Assembly: GCA_030041195.1 (NCBI GenBank)
Contig: JASHOI010000118.1
Span: 1-11,264 of the forward strand
Length of the DNA stretch: 11,264 nucleotides
Direction of reading: 5' to 3'
Source of the DNA: Streptosporangiaceae bacterium
Lineage (GTDB): Bacteria > Actinomycetota > Actinomycetes > Streptosporangiales > Streptosporangiaceae
The notes below the pieces were generated by a model. It was not told the origin of the DNA, did no database searches, and worked only from the letters and a program-made list of their open reading frames with translations. Both the position numbers and the translations under genes were made by a program. This document shows, piece by piece, positions 1 to 5,824 of this stretch; position 1 is the stretch's first letter; each line of letters begins with the position of its first letter.

Positions 1-2
1 TG

Positions 3-119
3 ACTCAAGATGACGAGCGGCGGGAGCTACGCTCGTATCAACGGGAAGTGTGTCGCTGGATTGCTGCTCCTGAGGGTGCGGCAGCGATCCCTGACTGCCC
101 TCTGAAAGGCTCAAAATAG
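3..119 (+). CDS. C-terminal end of an unidentified protein (5' truncated by window)
   Basis: An open frame enters from the left edge and runs 38 codons to a TAG at 117-119. The tail is charged (TQDDERRELRSYQRE at its visible start) and then hydrophobic/proline-containing, ending in KGSK. I do not recognise the family. The frame is chosen because its stop abuts the ATG of the next gene (TAGATG), an arrangement typical of translationally coupled genes. Base composition is near 60% G+C or lower with codons such as CTA, TGT and TCA, unlike the genes further right. An alternative short frame starting at position 10 also ends nearby (TGA at 103-105) but lacks this junction. It could be the upstream partner of the 91-residue protein, but its function cannot be inferred. 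Confidence 0.5.
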   Translation, partial: TQDDERRELRSYQREVCRWIAAPEGAAAIPDCPLKGSK

Positions 120-395
120 ATGCCCGACAAGATCACTTTCTATGCCATAGTCGACGATAAGACTACCGCTGACAAGCCATATGGGCTGCTGCGCCGACTT
201 GAATTTGACGGTAACGGCTTCACCGACGAGGGGCTTCGCCGCGATTTCAGCTGGAGCTTTACTCCGATTATTGTAGAGTGGCAACGAAGTGACTTCGATG
301 ATGAGCTGGTTGAGGTTAGTCATGCGCAGGCTAGTAAGATCATTGAGTACTTCCGGGAGAAGTGGGGGCCGTTCGGGCAGCCTGTGGACTCGTGA
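120..395 (+). CDS. 91-residue protein of unknown function in a low-G+C pocket
   Basis: The protein starts MPDKITFYAIVDDKTTADKP, continues with a GLLRRLEFD segment and an acidic central part (DFDDELVEVS), and ends with a helix HAQASKIIEYFREKW. There is no signal peptide, membrane segment or cysteine pair, so it is probably a small cytoplasmic alpha/beta protein. The pattern 'YAIVDD...GLLRR...F' resembles small uncharacterised actinobacterial proteins I have seen, but I cannot attach a function. The ATG follows the previous stop without a gap, so translation is probably coupled to the upstream gene. Sampled lines of the gene are about 47-48% G+C, against roughly 80% in parts of the MFS gene, which suggests recent transfer. 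An immunity or antidote-type role for an upstream toxin is possible from the layout alone and is speculative. Confidence 0.7.
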   Translation: MPDKITFYAIVDDKTTADKPYGLLRRLEFDGNGFTDEGLRRDFSWSFTPIIVEWQRSDFDDELVEVSHAQASKIIEYFREKWGPFGQPVDS

Positions 396-463
396 CTCCG
401 CTGCCGCCAGGGTTGAGGCCGTGTCGCAACCACCCTGCGCCGTGGTTCCCGGCGCGCAGCGGA

Positions 464-493
464 CTGACCGCACTTAGGGCGAAGTGCTATGGT
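464..493 (+). promoter_or_regulatory. candidate promoter for the DUF4190 membrane protein
   Basis: CTGACC at 464-469 and TATGGT at 488-493 are separated by 18 bases, a fair match to a vegetative actinobacterial promoter. A second possible pair, CTGACC at 509-514 and TAAAAT at 534-539 with 19 bases between, lies just downstream. Either would give a short leader before the start at 565. This is inferred from sequence likeness only. Confidence 0.3.
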
Positions 494-549
494 TTTCCCT
501 CTGTCCGCCTGACCGGCCGTTATGCCACTGTTCTAAAATCCCCTGCGCC

Positions 550-555
550 AAGGAG
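550..555 (+). promoter_or_regulatory. ribosome binding site AAGGAG fixing the start at 565
   Basis: AAGGAG ends nine bases before the GTG at 565. The longer reading frame opening at GTG 484 has no such site, and its first 27 residues are not proline/tryptophan-rich like the rest of the N-terminus. The site therefore favours the 565 start. Confidence 0.65.
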
Positions 556-564
556 TTGGTTGGT

Positions 565-1395
565 GTGGGCCTGCGCTTCAACCCGCCGCCAGGGTGGCCA
601 CCGGTTCCGGAGGGCTTCACCCCGCAGCCGGGCTGGCAGCCAGATCCTTCGTGGCCGCCGCCGCCTCCCGGCTGGCAACTCTGGGTCGACGAGGAACAGC
701 CGTCGCAGACGGTAAACGCAGGCCAGCAGGACGTTCTGCCGCCCGCCAGCGGTTTGGGCCAGCCGCCGGGAACCGGCCCGACCAGTGGCTGGGCCATCGC
801 CTCGTTCGTGCTCGGCTTGCTGAGCGTGGTCATTCTCAGCGTGATCTTCGCGTTCATCGCGCTGAGCAGGATCAAGCGACTCCGCCAGCGGGGCCGGGGC
901 CTGGCGATCGCCGGGCTCTCCTTGTCCGGTTTCTGGATCGTGGTCCTGGTCGTGGCCATTGTCGCCGCGAACACGGGCAAGGCCACCCGCTCGGCCACCA
1001 CCGGAGTGATCACACACCGCGGACATATAAATGCCTTCTCGCTGAGGGTCGGGGATTGCTTCGACAATCCGACGGGCGCGCACACCGTCAACACGGTCAC
1101 CGCCATCCCCTGCGATCAGCCGCACAACGCGCAGATTTACGCCAAGTTCAAGCTCACCGGGTCCGACTTCTCCTACCCCGGGGCCGCCACGGTCGCGCGG
1201 CTGGCGCGCAACGGCTGCAACGCCCGCATCGGAAGCGTCGACAAGTCGATGACTACCAGCGCCATGACGGTGCGGATCCTGCTCCCGGAGGAAACCTCCT
1301 GGGTGGCGGGCCAGCGGACCGTGAGCTGCATGGTCGTCAATCCCACCGCGACCCTCACAACCTCGCTGCTGAACTCGACTCCCGGGGCTGGCTGA
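565..1395 (+). CDS. DUF4190 membrane protein with proline-rich N-terminus and septum-formation-like domain
   Basis: The 276-residue product begins with a cytoplasmic Pro/Gly/Trp repeat segment (FNPPPGWPP, FTPQPGWQPDPSWPPPPPGW, roughly residues 5-40). Two hydrophobic helices follow at about 76-100 and 112-136, joined by the basic loop RIKRLRQRGRG, which is the DUF4190 pattern. After the second helix lies an outside domain with LRVGDCFD (Cys155), AIPCDQPHNAQIYA (Cys173), NGC (Cys208) and VSC (Cys245). VGDCFD followed by PCDxPHxxE/Q is the signature of the actinobacterial septum-formation family (Pfam Septum_form). The four cysteines could form two disulfides. The role is probably envelope-associated, but the family has no firm biochemical function. 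The start is GTG 565 with AAGGAG upstream. The gene stands alone between the low-G+C pair and the MFS gene. Confidence 0.85.
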   Translation: MGLRFNPPPGWPPVPEGFTPQPGWQPDPSWPPPPPGWQLWVDEEQPSQTVNAGQQDVLPPASGLGQPPGTGPTSGWAIASFVLGLLSVVILSVIFAFIALSRIKRLRQRGRGLAIAGLSLSGFWIVVLVVAIVAANTGKATRSATTGVITHRGHINAFSLRVGDCFDNPTGAHTVNTVTAIPCDQPHNAQIYAKFKLTGSDFSYPGAATVARLARNGCNARIGSVDKSMTTSAMTVRILLPEETSWVAGQRTVSCMVVNPTATLTTSLLNSTPGAG

Positions 1396-1425
1396 GCCAG
1401 CGACTGCCACCGCCGCGCTAGGGAC

Positions 1426-1455
1426 TTGACCTGCGGATGCGATAGGTTCTGTGAT
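1426..1455 (+). promoter_or_regulatory. weak candidate promoter for the MFS gene
   Basis: TTGACC at 1426-1431 is a good -35 match. TGTGAT at 1450-1455, 18 bases downstream, keeps only the first and last T of a -10 box. It sits in the 102-base gap before the MFS start. The -35 is convincing and the -10 is not. Confidence 0.25.
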
Positions 1456-1497
1456 CTGTAGTCGCGGCTATCCGGATTATGGCGGGATGGGGGTGTC

Positions 1498-2718
1498 ATG
1501 GCGCGGCAGCAAGTTCCGCTGCCACGCCGCGTCCGCACACTGCTGGGGCTGGTGTGCGTGCTCGTGCTCGTCGACACGATGTTCTTCACCGCGCTGACCC
1601 CGCTGCTGCCGCATTACGCGCACATCGCGAGGCTGACCAAGGCGGGCGCCGGGATCCTCGTCGCTGCCTACCCGGCCGGCACCATGGTTGGGGCGCTGCC
1701 CGGCGGCCTGATCACGTCCCACTTCGGTGCCAGGCGGGTCGCCGTGGTCGGACTGAGCCTGATGAGCGTCTCCACCTTGCTGTTTGGCTGGTCATCCGCT
1801 GCCGTCGTGCTCGACACCGCGCGGTTCGTCCAGGGCCTGGGCGGCGCGTGCACCTGGGCAGCGGGCCTGACCTGGCTGGCCACGGCCGCTCCGCCGGAAC
1901 GGCGCGGGGAAATGATGGGCCTGGCGATCGGCGCGGCGGTGGGCGGCGCGCTGTTCGGCCCCGTGGTCGGGGCGGTCGCCAGCCAGGTCGGCACCGGGCC
2001 GGCGTTCTCGGCCGCGGCCGTGGCCGGAGCGGTGCTCATCGTGACCGCGTTCCTTGCCCCCGCGCCGACCCGCGCTGAGCCGCAGGGACTGCGGGCGGCC
2101 TGGCCCGCGATCCGAGACCCCCACGTCGGAGCCGGCATGTGGCTGACCATGCTCGCTGGCGTCGCGTTCGGGGTCATCGACGTGCTGGCGCCACTGCGGC
2201 TGAACAGGCTGGGTGCATCGGCCCTCGTGATCGGGGGGACCTTCCTCGCGTCCGCGGCGATCGAGGCCGGCCTGTCGCCGCTGGCCGGCCGGATCTCGGA
2301 CCGCCGCGGCGAACTGGTGCCGGTCCGGGTGTCGCTGACCGCCGCCGTCATCGTCAGCCTGCTCGCGCCGGTGCTGGCGCCCGCGCCGTGGCTGATCGCG
2401 CTCCTGATCGTCGGCATGCCGGCCTTCGGAACGCTGTTCGCCCCGGCCACCGCGCTGCTCAGCGCCGGCGCGGAGCGGCTAGGGCTGAACCAGGGCCTGG
2501 CGTTCGGCCTGGGCAACCTGGCCTGGGCCGCGGGCCAGGCCGGGGCCGCCTCGGCGGGCGGCGCGATCGCCCAGGCCACGGCGGACATCGTCCCGTACGC
2601 GTTGCTCGCCGCCGCGTGCCTGGCCACATTGATCACGCTGTGGCCCGGCCGCTCCCGCCTGGTTCGGCGCCTCACCAGTGAGCCGACCGTTGAGCACGCA
2701 CCTGAAATACCTTTATAA
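1498..2718 (+). CDS. MFS transporter, drug:proton antiporter (DHA1)-like
   Basis: This 406-residue integral membrane protein is close to the usual MFS length of about 400 and has about 12 hydrophobic helices. Visible MFS signatures are loop 2-3 motif A ([12 protein letters not shown], residues 69-80), motif B in helix 4 ([13 protein letters not shown], with Arg109), an antiporter-type motif C in helix 5 ([11 protein letters not shown], about 150-160), and the second-half loop motif [10 protein letters not shown] (262-271). Motif C points to proton-driven export of a small molecule, but the substrate cannot be deduced. The ATG at 1498 is preceded by GGGATGGGGG, a loose ribosome binding site. 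The protein ends in a short polar tail. No regulator gene is adjacent, so the gene is probably transcribed alone or with the small SAV_915-like gene 95 bases downstream. Confidence 0.9.
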   Translation: MARQQVPLPRRVRTLLGLVCVLVLVDTMFFTALTPLLPHYAHIARLTKAGAGILVAAYPAGTMVGALPGGLITSHFGARRVAVVGLSLMSVSTLLFGWSSAAVVLDTARFVQGLGGACTWAAGLTWLATAAPPERRGEMMGLAIGAAVGGALFGPVVGAVASQVGTGPAFSAAAVAGAVLIVTAFLAPAPTRAEPQGLRAAWPAIRDPHVGAGMWLTMLAGVAFGVIDVLAPLRLNRLGASALVIGGTFLASAAIEAGLSPLAGRISDRRGELVPVRVSLTAAVIVSLLAPVLAPAPWLIALLIVGMPAFGTLFAPATALLSAGAERLGLNQGLAFGLGNLAWAAGQAGAASAGGAIAQATADIVPYALLAAACLATLITLWPGRSRLVRRLTSEPTVEHAPEIPL

Positions 2719-2719
2719 C

Positions 2720-2736
2720 CATTTCGTGCTGAAATG
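2720..2736 (+). repeat. small inverted repeat after the MFS stop codon
   Basis: CATTTC (2720-2725) and GAAATG (2731-2736) pair across a five-base loop, two bases after the TAA at 2716-2718. It lies in a short A/T-rich patch. There is no T-run, so it may be a weak transcript-end structure or an operator for the next gene. Confidence 0.3.
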
Positions 2737-2813
2737 CCTATCAGGCTTACCAGCCGGAACGGGCAGTGGCAGGCTTATCGGCGACGATGCCGACGGCTGG
2801 TGCGGGAGGGGCG

Positions 2814-3173
2814 GTGGCGCACGGCGATCTTGTTGGCGGGGGTCTCCCCGACATAGTGTTCGCGCCGGCTCATCCGGCCGACCGCGCAGGCGGTGAGGTG
2901 GTCTTCGAGGTGCGCGAGCTGGCCGACGGCACGCCCGTGCTGCCGGTGTACAGCAGCGCCACCCGGCTGGTGGCCGCGCTCGGCCCGGCGCAGCCGTGGG
3001 CGGCGTTCCCGATCCAGACCGCGCGGGAGCTGATGGCGATGGCCGGCGTCAGCATGGTCGTCCTGGATGCGGAGATCGTGCCGGGCTCACCGCGCTGGCG
3101 GCCGGAGGACCTGGTCGTGCTGGCCGAAAACGTCGCTGAGCAGCCCCGGCGAAACGGTGGCTTGATCAGCTGA
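2814..3173 (+). CDS. SAV_915 / SseB-like small protein
   Basis: The frame encodes about 119 residues. The core runs LPDIVFAPAH, then a strand VVFEVRELADGTPVLPVYSS, then ATRLVAALGPAQPWAAFP, and a C-terminal LMAMAGVSMVVLDAEI. This order (strand, 'G.pVLPVYSS..RL..aLGp.QPW..fp') matches the actinobacterial SAV_915 family, which resembles the N-terminal domain of SseB. No catalytic residues are known, and a role in protein interaction is a guess. The frame is open from GTG 2766, and ATG 2787 is also possible. I prefer GTG 2814 because GGGAGGG (2804-2810) stands directly upstream and homolog-like sequence begins soon after. It is convergent with the DUF899 gene, with 32 bases between the stops. Confidence 0.7.
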   Translation: MAHGDLVGGGLPDIVFAPAHPADRAGGEVVFEVRELADGTPVLPVYSSATRLVAALGPAQPWAAFPIQTARELMAMAGVSMVVLDAEIVPGSPRWRPEDLVVLAENVAEQPRRNGGLIS

Positions 3174-3205
3174 CCGGAGCGATGCGAGGTCTCACGACGC
3201 CGGGC

Positions 3206-3946
3206 TTAGGCCTGTGGTGCGGCCGGGTCGGGGATGTCGGTCCGGCCCGCGGCCCGGTGCATCGGGCCCTGCGCCAGCTCGGGGTGATCGTATTCGTCGT
3301 GCCAGTTCCACCAGTCGTACGGCGGGGTCTGGGGATAGCCCTCGGGCGAGTTCTCCCAGGTCTCCTGCCGCCCGAGCGCGCTCATGTCGAGGTAGCTCCA
3401 GGTGCTGCCCAGCGCCTCGTCGCCACGGTTGTTGAGGAAGTAGGTGCGGAACACCCGGTCGCCGTCGCGGTAGAACGCGTTCGTGCCGTGCCACTGGTCC
3501 ACGCCGAAGTCCGCGTCCCACTCATCGGTGATCGTGTACCAGGGCATCGCCCAGCCCATCCGCTCCTTCAGCCGCGCGATATCCGGCTGGGCAGCGCGCG
3601 AGGCGTACGCGAACGTGATGTCACGGGCGTTCAGGTGGGCCAGGTGGGCGACCTGGTCCGCCATCATCGAACACCCGTGGCACGCATGGTCCGGCCAGCC
3701 CAGCACGCCGGGCTCGAAGAACGCCCGGTAGATGATGAGCTGGCGGCGTCCCCCGAACAGGCCGGCCAGGCTGGCCTTGCCGTTGGGTCCGTCGAACTCA
3801 TAGGCCTTGTGCACCGCCAGCCACGGCATCCGCCGCCGCTCGGCGGCGAGCGCGTCGTGGGCGCGGGTCAGCTCTTTCTCCTTCGCGAGCAGCTGCTGGC
3901 GCGCTGCCTCCCATTCCGGCTCCGACACGATCTTCGGGCTTTGCAT
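3206..3946 (-). CDS. DUF899 family thioredoxin-like protein
   Basis: The 246-residue product has the full DUF899 layout: an N-terminal helix with EWEAARQQLLAKEKELTRAHD, the substrate-side segment ERRRMPW, a GLFGGRRQLIIYRAFF strand, and HACHGCSMMADQVAHL with a CxxC pair (Cys89 and Cys92). It then has NARDITFAYASRA, KERMGWAMPWYTITDEWDADFGV and GSTWSYLDMSALGRQE. The fold is thioredoxin/AhpC-like and cytoplasmic. The CxxC pair suggests dithiol redox chemistry, but the substrate is unknown. A strong GGAAGGAG site lies nine bases upstream of the ATG. It is the third gene of the SRPBCC-ArsR-DUF899 operon, 35 bases after the ArsR stop. DUF899 genes are often found with SRPBCC and ArsR partners, so the link is credible. 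Confidence 0.9.
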   Translation of the reverse strand: MQSPKIVSEPEWEAARQQLLAKEKELTRAHDALAAERRRMPWLAVHKAYEFDGPNGKASLAGLFGGRRQLIIYRAFFEPGVLGWPDHACHGCSMMADQVAHLAHLNARDITFAYASRAAQPDIARLKERMGWAMPWYTITDEWDADFGVDQWHGTNAFYRDGDRVFRTYFLNNRGDEALGSTWSYLDMSALGRQETWENSPEGYPQTPPYDWWNWHDEYDHPELAQGPMHRAAGRTDIPDPAAPQA

Positions 3947-3981
3947 CGCGGCGTTCTCCTTCCAGTTGAAGTTGTGATCGG

Positions 3982-4320
3982 CTAGCCCGCGCTCGCGTCG
4001 AGGTGGTCCCTCAGCGCCTCGAGCCGGCTGTCCCAGTCGCGGGTCAGCGCGGCCAGGAACTGCTGCGCCACCTGCATCGGGGCGGAACGCAGCCGGTACC
4101 GTACCCGGCGCCGCTCGCCCGGTTCGGCCGTGACCAGGCCGGCCTCGGCGAGCAGCGCCAGGTGCTTGGCGATCGCCTGCCGGGTGATCGGCAGGCGGCC
4201 GGCCAGATCGGTGGCCGTGGCCGGCCCTCCCGAGGCCAGCGTGGCCAGGATCGTGCGCCGGGTCGGGTCGGCCAGCGCAGCGAAGACTTGCTCGGCGACC
4301 GCCTCGACGTCAGGCCGCAT
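3982..4320 (-). CDS. ArsR-type winged-helix transcriptional repressor
   Basis: The protein has 112 residues. The DNA-binding core follows FAALADPTRRTILATLA, with the helix-turn-helix at about 34-63 (ATATDLAGRLPITRQAIAKH, then LALLAEAGLV) and a wing rich in arginine (GERRRVRYRL). It contains no cysteine, so the classic metal-sensing sites of ArsR/SmtB are absent. It belongs to the metal-independent branch usually paired with AHSA1/SRPBCC proteins. Its ATG lies inside the 3' end of the SRPBCC gene (11-base overlap), implying translational coupling. The likely targets are the two TAGCAA-n8-TTGC dyads around the operon promoter at 4764-4808, giving autorepression. The inducing ligand is not evident. 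Confidence 0.9.
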   Translation of the reverse strand: MRPDVEAVAEQVFAALADPTRRTILATLASGGPATATDLAGRLPITRQAIAKHLALLAEAGLVTAEPGERRRVRYRLRSAPMQVAQQFLAALTRDWDSRLEALRDHLDASAG

Positions 4321-4747
4321 CGAGGTAGTCGGCCAGCTCGCCCAGTTCCTTCGCCCAGCCTTCGGTGTTGCCGTCGAACGCCTTGTGGTAGACGTCGTCG
4401 GGAAGCTGCGCGAAACCGGACTCGACCACCGTCAGCCGGGTGCCCGAGCCGGACGGCTCGAGCGTGAACTCGACGTAGGTACGTCGCGGATCGCCCTCGG
4501 GCAGCCCGTAGATGTGCCAGGTGAAGCCGAACACCACCGGTTCCTCCACCCGCTCCACCCGCATGTCGGCCGTGAACCCCTCTTCGTCCCACCTCATCCA
4601 CGCCGACCCACCTGGCCGCAGGTCAATCTCTGCTCCCGCGGTGCCGAACCAGCTACCCAGCCCCTCGGCCGTTGTGAGCGCCGCCCACACCTTGGCCGGC
4701 GGGTGAGCGAGCTCCACGGTCCGCTCGATGCGATCAGGAAAACCCAT
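4310..4747 (-). CDS. SRPBCC / AHSA1-domain protein
   Basis: This 145-residue START-like protein shows the AHSA1 pattern: IERTVELAHPPAKVWAALTT, LGSWFG, a RPGGSAWMRWDE strand, VERVEEPVVFGFTWH, TYVEFTLEPSGSGTRLTVVESGF, and a C-terminal helix WAKELGELADYLDAA. Such proteins form a helix-grip cavity that binds hydrophobic ligands. Their partner ArsR regulators are thought to respond to the same signal, though no ligand is known here. It is the first gene of the leftward operon. GGAGG (complement of 4753-4757) lies five bases from the ATG, and a strong promoter lies about 30 bases further upstream. The gene overlaps the regulator by 11 bases. Regulator-second order is common but less usual than regulator-first. 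Confidence 0.9.
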   Translation of the reverse strand: MGFPDRIERTVELAHPPAKVWAALTTAEGLGSWFGTAGAEIDLRPGGSAWMRWDEEGFTADMRVERVEEPVVFGFTWHIYGLPEGDPRRTYVEFTLEPSGSGTRLTVVESGFAQLPDDVYHKAFDGNTEGWAKELGELADYLDAA

Positions 4748-4763
4748 GACAGCCTCCGACTTG

Positions 4764-4808
4764 TAGCAATCATCGGGTTGCTACATTATAGCAACCGGAT
4801 GGTTGCGT
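4764..4808. promoter_or_regulatory. two tandem dyad operators, probable ArsR binding sites
   Basis: Dyad 1 is TAGCAA (4764-4769), eight bases, TTGCTA (4778-4783). Dyad 2 is TAGCAA (4789-4794), eight bases, TTGCGT (4803-4808). They are in direct repeat at a 25-base period. Between them sits the -10 box, dyad 1 covers the likely transcription start, and dyad 2 covers the promoter spacer and part of the -35. The inner half-sites also form an exact inverted repeat with eight-base arms at 4776-4796. The placement is what autorepression by the operon's ArsR protein would need. Binding itself is inferred. Confidence 0.7.
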
Positions 4809-4811
4809 CAA
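4785..4811 (-). promoter_or_regulatory. promoter of the SRPBCC-ArsR-DUF899 operon
   Basis: Read on the minus strand, TTGACG (4811-4806) is followed after 15 bases by a perfect TATAAT (4790-4785). The spacer is two bases short of ideal. Transcription would begin near 4778, giving a leader of about 30 bases with GGAGG before the SRPBCC start. Confidence 0.65.
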
Positions 4812-4862
4812 CCGGTGCCCGAGGCCGGGCTTGGCCGCGAAGCCAGGCGGTCACCGGGCTGT

Positions 4863-4890
4863 TTGCGGACGGTCTGTCACGGGCTAAAGT
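4863..4890 (+). promoter_or_regulatory. candidate promoter of the ABM-CGNR operon
   Basis: TTGCGG (4863-4868) and TAAAGT (4885-4890) are 16 bases apart, placing a start near 4897 and a leader of about 45 bases. The match is moderate. It diverges from the SRPBCC promoter with about 50 bases between the two -35 regions. Confidence 0.35.
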
Positions 4891-4895
4891 TAGTA

Positions 4896-4947
4896 ATGAC
4901 CGTGACAGAGGTCATCGGGACCATGACAGGAAGGGGTCATCATGACC
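4896..4947. promoter_or_regulatory. cluster of ATGAC/GTCAT half-sites in the ABM leader
   Basis: ATGACC (4896-4901) pairs with GGTCAT (4910-4915) across eight bases. ATGACA (4923-4928) faces GGTCAT (4935-4940) across six. The last half-site forms a near-continuous palindrome GGTCAT-C-ATGACC (4935-4947) that overlaps the ABM start codon. This many half-sites in about 50 bases looks like an operator or an RNA structure controlling the ABM operon. The motif differs from the TAGCAA dyads, so a different regulator is implied. Confidence 0.45.
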
Positions 4948-5238
4948 ATCTACTCGATCTGGGAGTCCCGCTTTCCCGCCGAGTCTGCGGACGAAGGGCG
5001 TGCGGTAACCGAGGCCATCTGGCGGGACATGCCGGAATACGACGGCTACGAAGGACATGAGCTGCTCATCGACGCCGACGACCCGGGCCACCTGGTGCTG
5101 GTGAGCCGGTGGGCGAGCCGGGAACACGCCGACGAGGTGCTGCGCCAGTACGCCGGCCATCCCAATGCGCGGGCGGCCGACAGCCTCGTCACCGAGCCCC
5201 GCCGCCGGATCGTCGCGGTCAGAGCCGCGGCGCCGTGA
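4942..5238 (+). CDS. antibiotic biosynthesis monooxygenase (ABM) domain protein
   Basis: This 98-residue protein fits the ABM ferredoxin-like fold: an opening strand IYSIWESRFPAE, a helix GRAVTEAIWRDMPEYDGYEG, a strand HELLIDADDPGHLVLVSRW, and a helix SREHADEVLRQY ending in a strand RRRIVAV. Family members are cofactor-free monooxygenases acting on quinols or polyketides, or small dimeric heme/ligand-binding proteins. Many have no known substrate. AGGAAGGGG lies five bases before the ATG. The gene overlaps the following CGNR gene by four bases (GTGA), so the two are translationally coupled. It is the first gene of the rightward operon and its leader carries the ATGAC half-site cluster. Confidence 0.85.
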   Translation: MTIYSIWESRFPAESADEGRAVTEAIWRDMPEYDGYEGHELLIDADDPGHLVLVSRWASREHADEVLRQYAGHPNARAADSLVTEPRRRIVAVRAAAP

Positions 5239-5759
5239 ACCCGGAGGTCCTGATCACCCTGGCCAACCTGGGCCTGCCCCGGCGCCCGGCCGGGGCCGAC
5301 ACCCAGGTGACCGAGGCGGCGCTGCCCGACGCGGCCACCGCCGCCCGGCAACTCGGGGCGCTGATCACCGGGCCGGTGACCGAGGCCGACCTGCCCGGCC
5401 TGCGCGATCTGCGGCGCGCGGCCGCCCGGGCCGTCGACGCCCTGCTGGCCGACGAGACGCCCGACTGCGCGCCGATCAACGTCCTGGCCAGCGGCAGCAC
5501 CGGCCGCGCCGAGCTCGTGGTTTCCGGCGGGGACCTGCGCCAGCACATCGCGTGGGACGACGGGTCCGCCGCCGCGGGACTCGCCCGCCGGCTGGTCAGT
5601 GAGCTCGCCGCGCTGGACCCCAGCCGGCTGCGCCGCTGCGCCCGCCGCGAGTGCGATCTGGCCTTCTACGACACCACCCGCTCGCGGACCCGCCGCTGGC
5701 ACGCGGAAGATCCGTGCGGGTGGCGGGAGCGCCAGCACGCCCGGAGGCACCCCGGGTAG
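5235..5759 (+). CDS. CGNR-type zinc-finger regulator with variant finger (ABATE-like N-terminus)
   Basis: The product has 174 residues from GTG 5235, which overlaps the ABM stop as GTGA. The N-terminal part (LITLANLGLPRRPAG... LPGLRDLRRAAARAVDALL... INVLASGS) resembles the ABATE stress-sensing domain that precedes CGNR fingers. The C-terminal finger reads RLRRCARREC, DLAFYDTTRSRTRRW, then HAEDPCGWRER. Normal CGNR fingers have C-x4-C and a second C-x4-C ending in CGNR. Here the ligands are Cys135, Cys140, His156 and Cys161, and the signature is CGWR. A histidine can still bind zinc, so the finger may be functional. Proteins of this family act as transcription regulators. Its target may be its own operon through the ATGAC sites, which is a guess from location. 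Confidence 0.85.
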   Translation: MNPEVLITLANLGLPRRPAGADTQVTEAALPDAATAARQLGALITGPVTEADLPGLRDLRRAAARAVDALLADETPDCAPINVLASGSTGRAELVVSGGDLRQHIAWDDGSAAAGLARRLVSELAALDPSRLRRCARRECDLAFYDTTRSRTRRWHAEDPCGWRERQHARRHPG

Positions 5760-5795
5760 GTTCGGGGTGGCGCGCCATCCCCGGTAAGTTCGGGG
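5750..5795. repeat. two tandem CCCCG...CGGGG palindromes
   Basis: CCCCG-n8-CGGGG at 5750-5767 and CCCCG-n7-CGGGG at 5779-5795 also share their loops (GGTAGGTT and GTAAGTT) and part of their flanks, so they form a direct repeat of about 29 bases. The CGNR stop codon (5757-5759) is inside the loop of the first copy. They fill the gap before the SnoaL-like gene and could be an operator, a partial terminator or an RNA-stabilising structure. Confidence 0.5.
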
Positions 5796-5824
5796 CGGAG
5801 CGTGCCGTCGGAAGGAGGCCGGCC

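Noticed and set aside
435..459. Imperfect hairpin (CTGCGC/GCGCAG) after the 91-residue gene
   Set aside because: The stem is short with a 13-base loop and no T-run. It is too weak to call a terminator in G/C-rich DNA.
484..564. N-terminal extension of the DUF4190 protein from GTG 484
   Set aside because: It has no ribosome binding site and overlaps a candidate -10 box. AAGGAG at 550-555 supports GTG 565.
1668..2675. 335-codon minus-strand frame across the MFS gene
   Set aside because: Low-complexity Ala/Arg/Pro-rich translation with no recognisable fold. The plus-strand frame has all MFS motifs.
2742..2777. CAGGCTTA repeated at 2742-2749 and 2770-2777
   Set aside because: Only eight bases with no flanking similarity or symmetry. 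It may be chance, so it is not listed as a feature.
4803..5060. 85-codon plus-strand frame overlapping the ABM leader and start
   Set aside because: It is out of frame with the ABM gene and has no conserved pattern. The ABM frame has a ribosome binding site and a clear fold signature.
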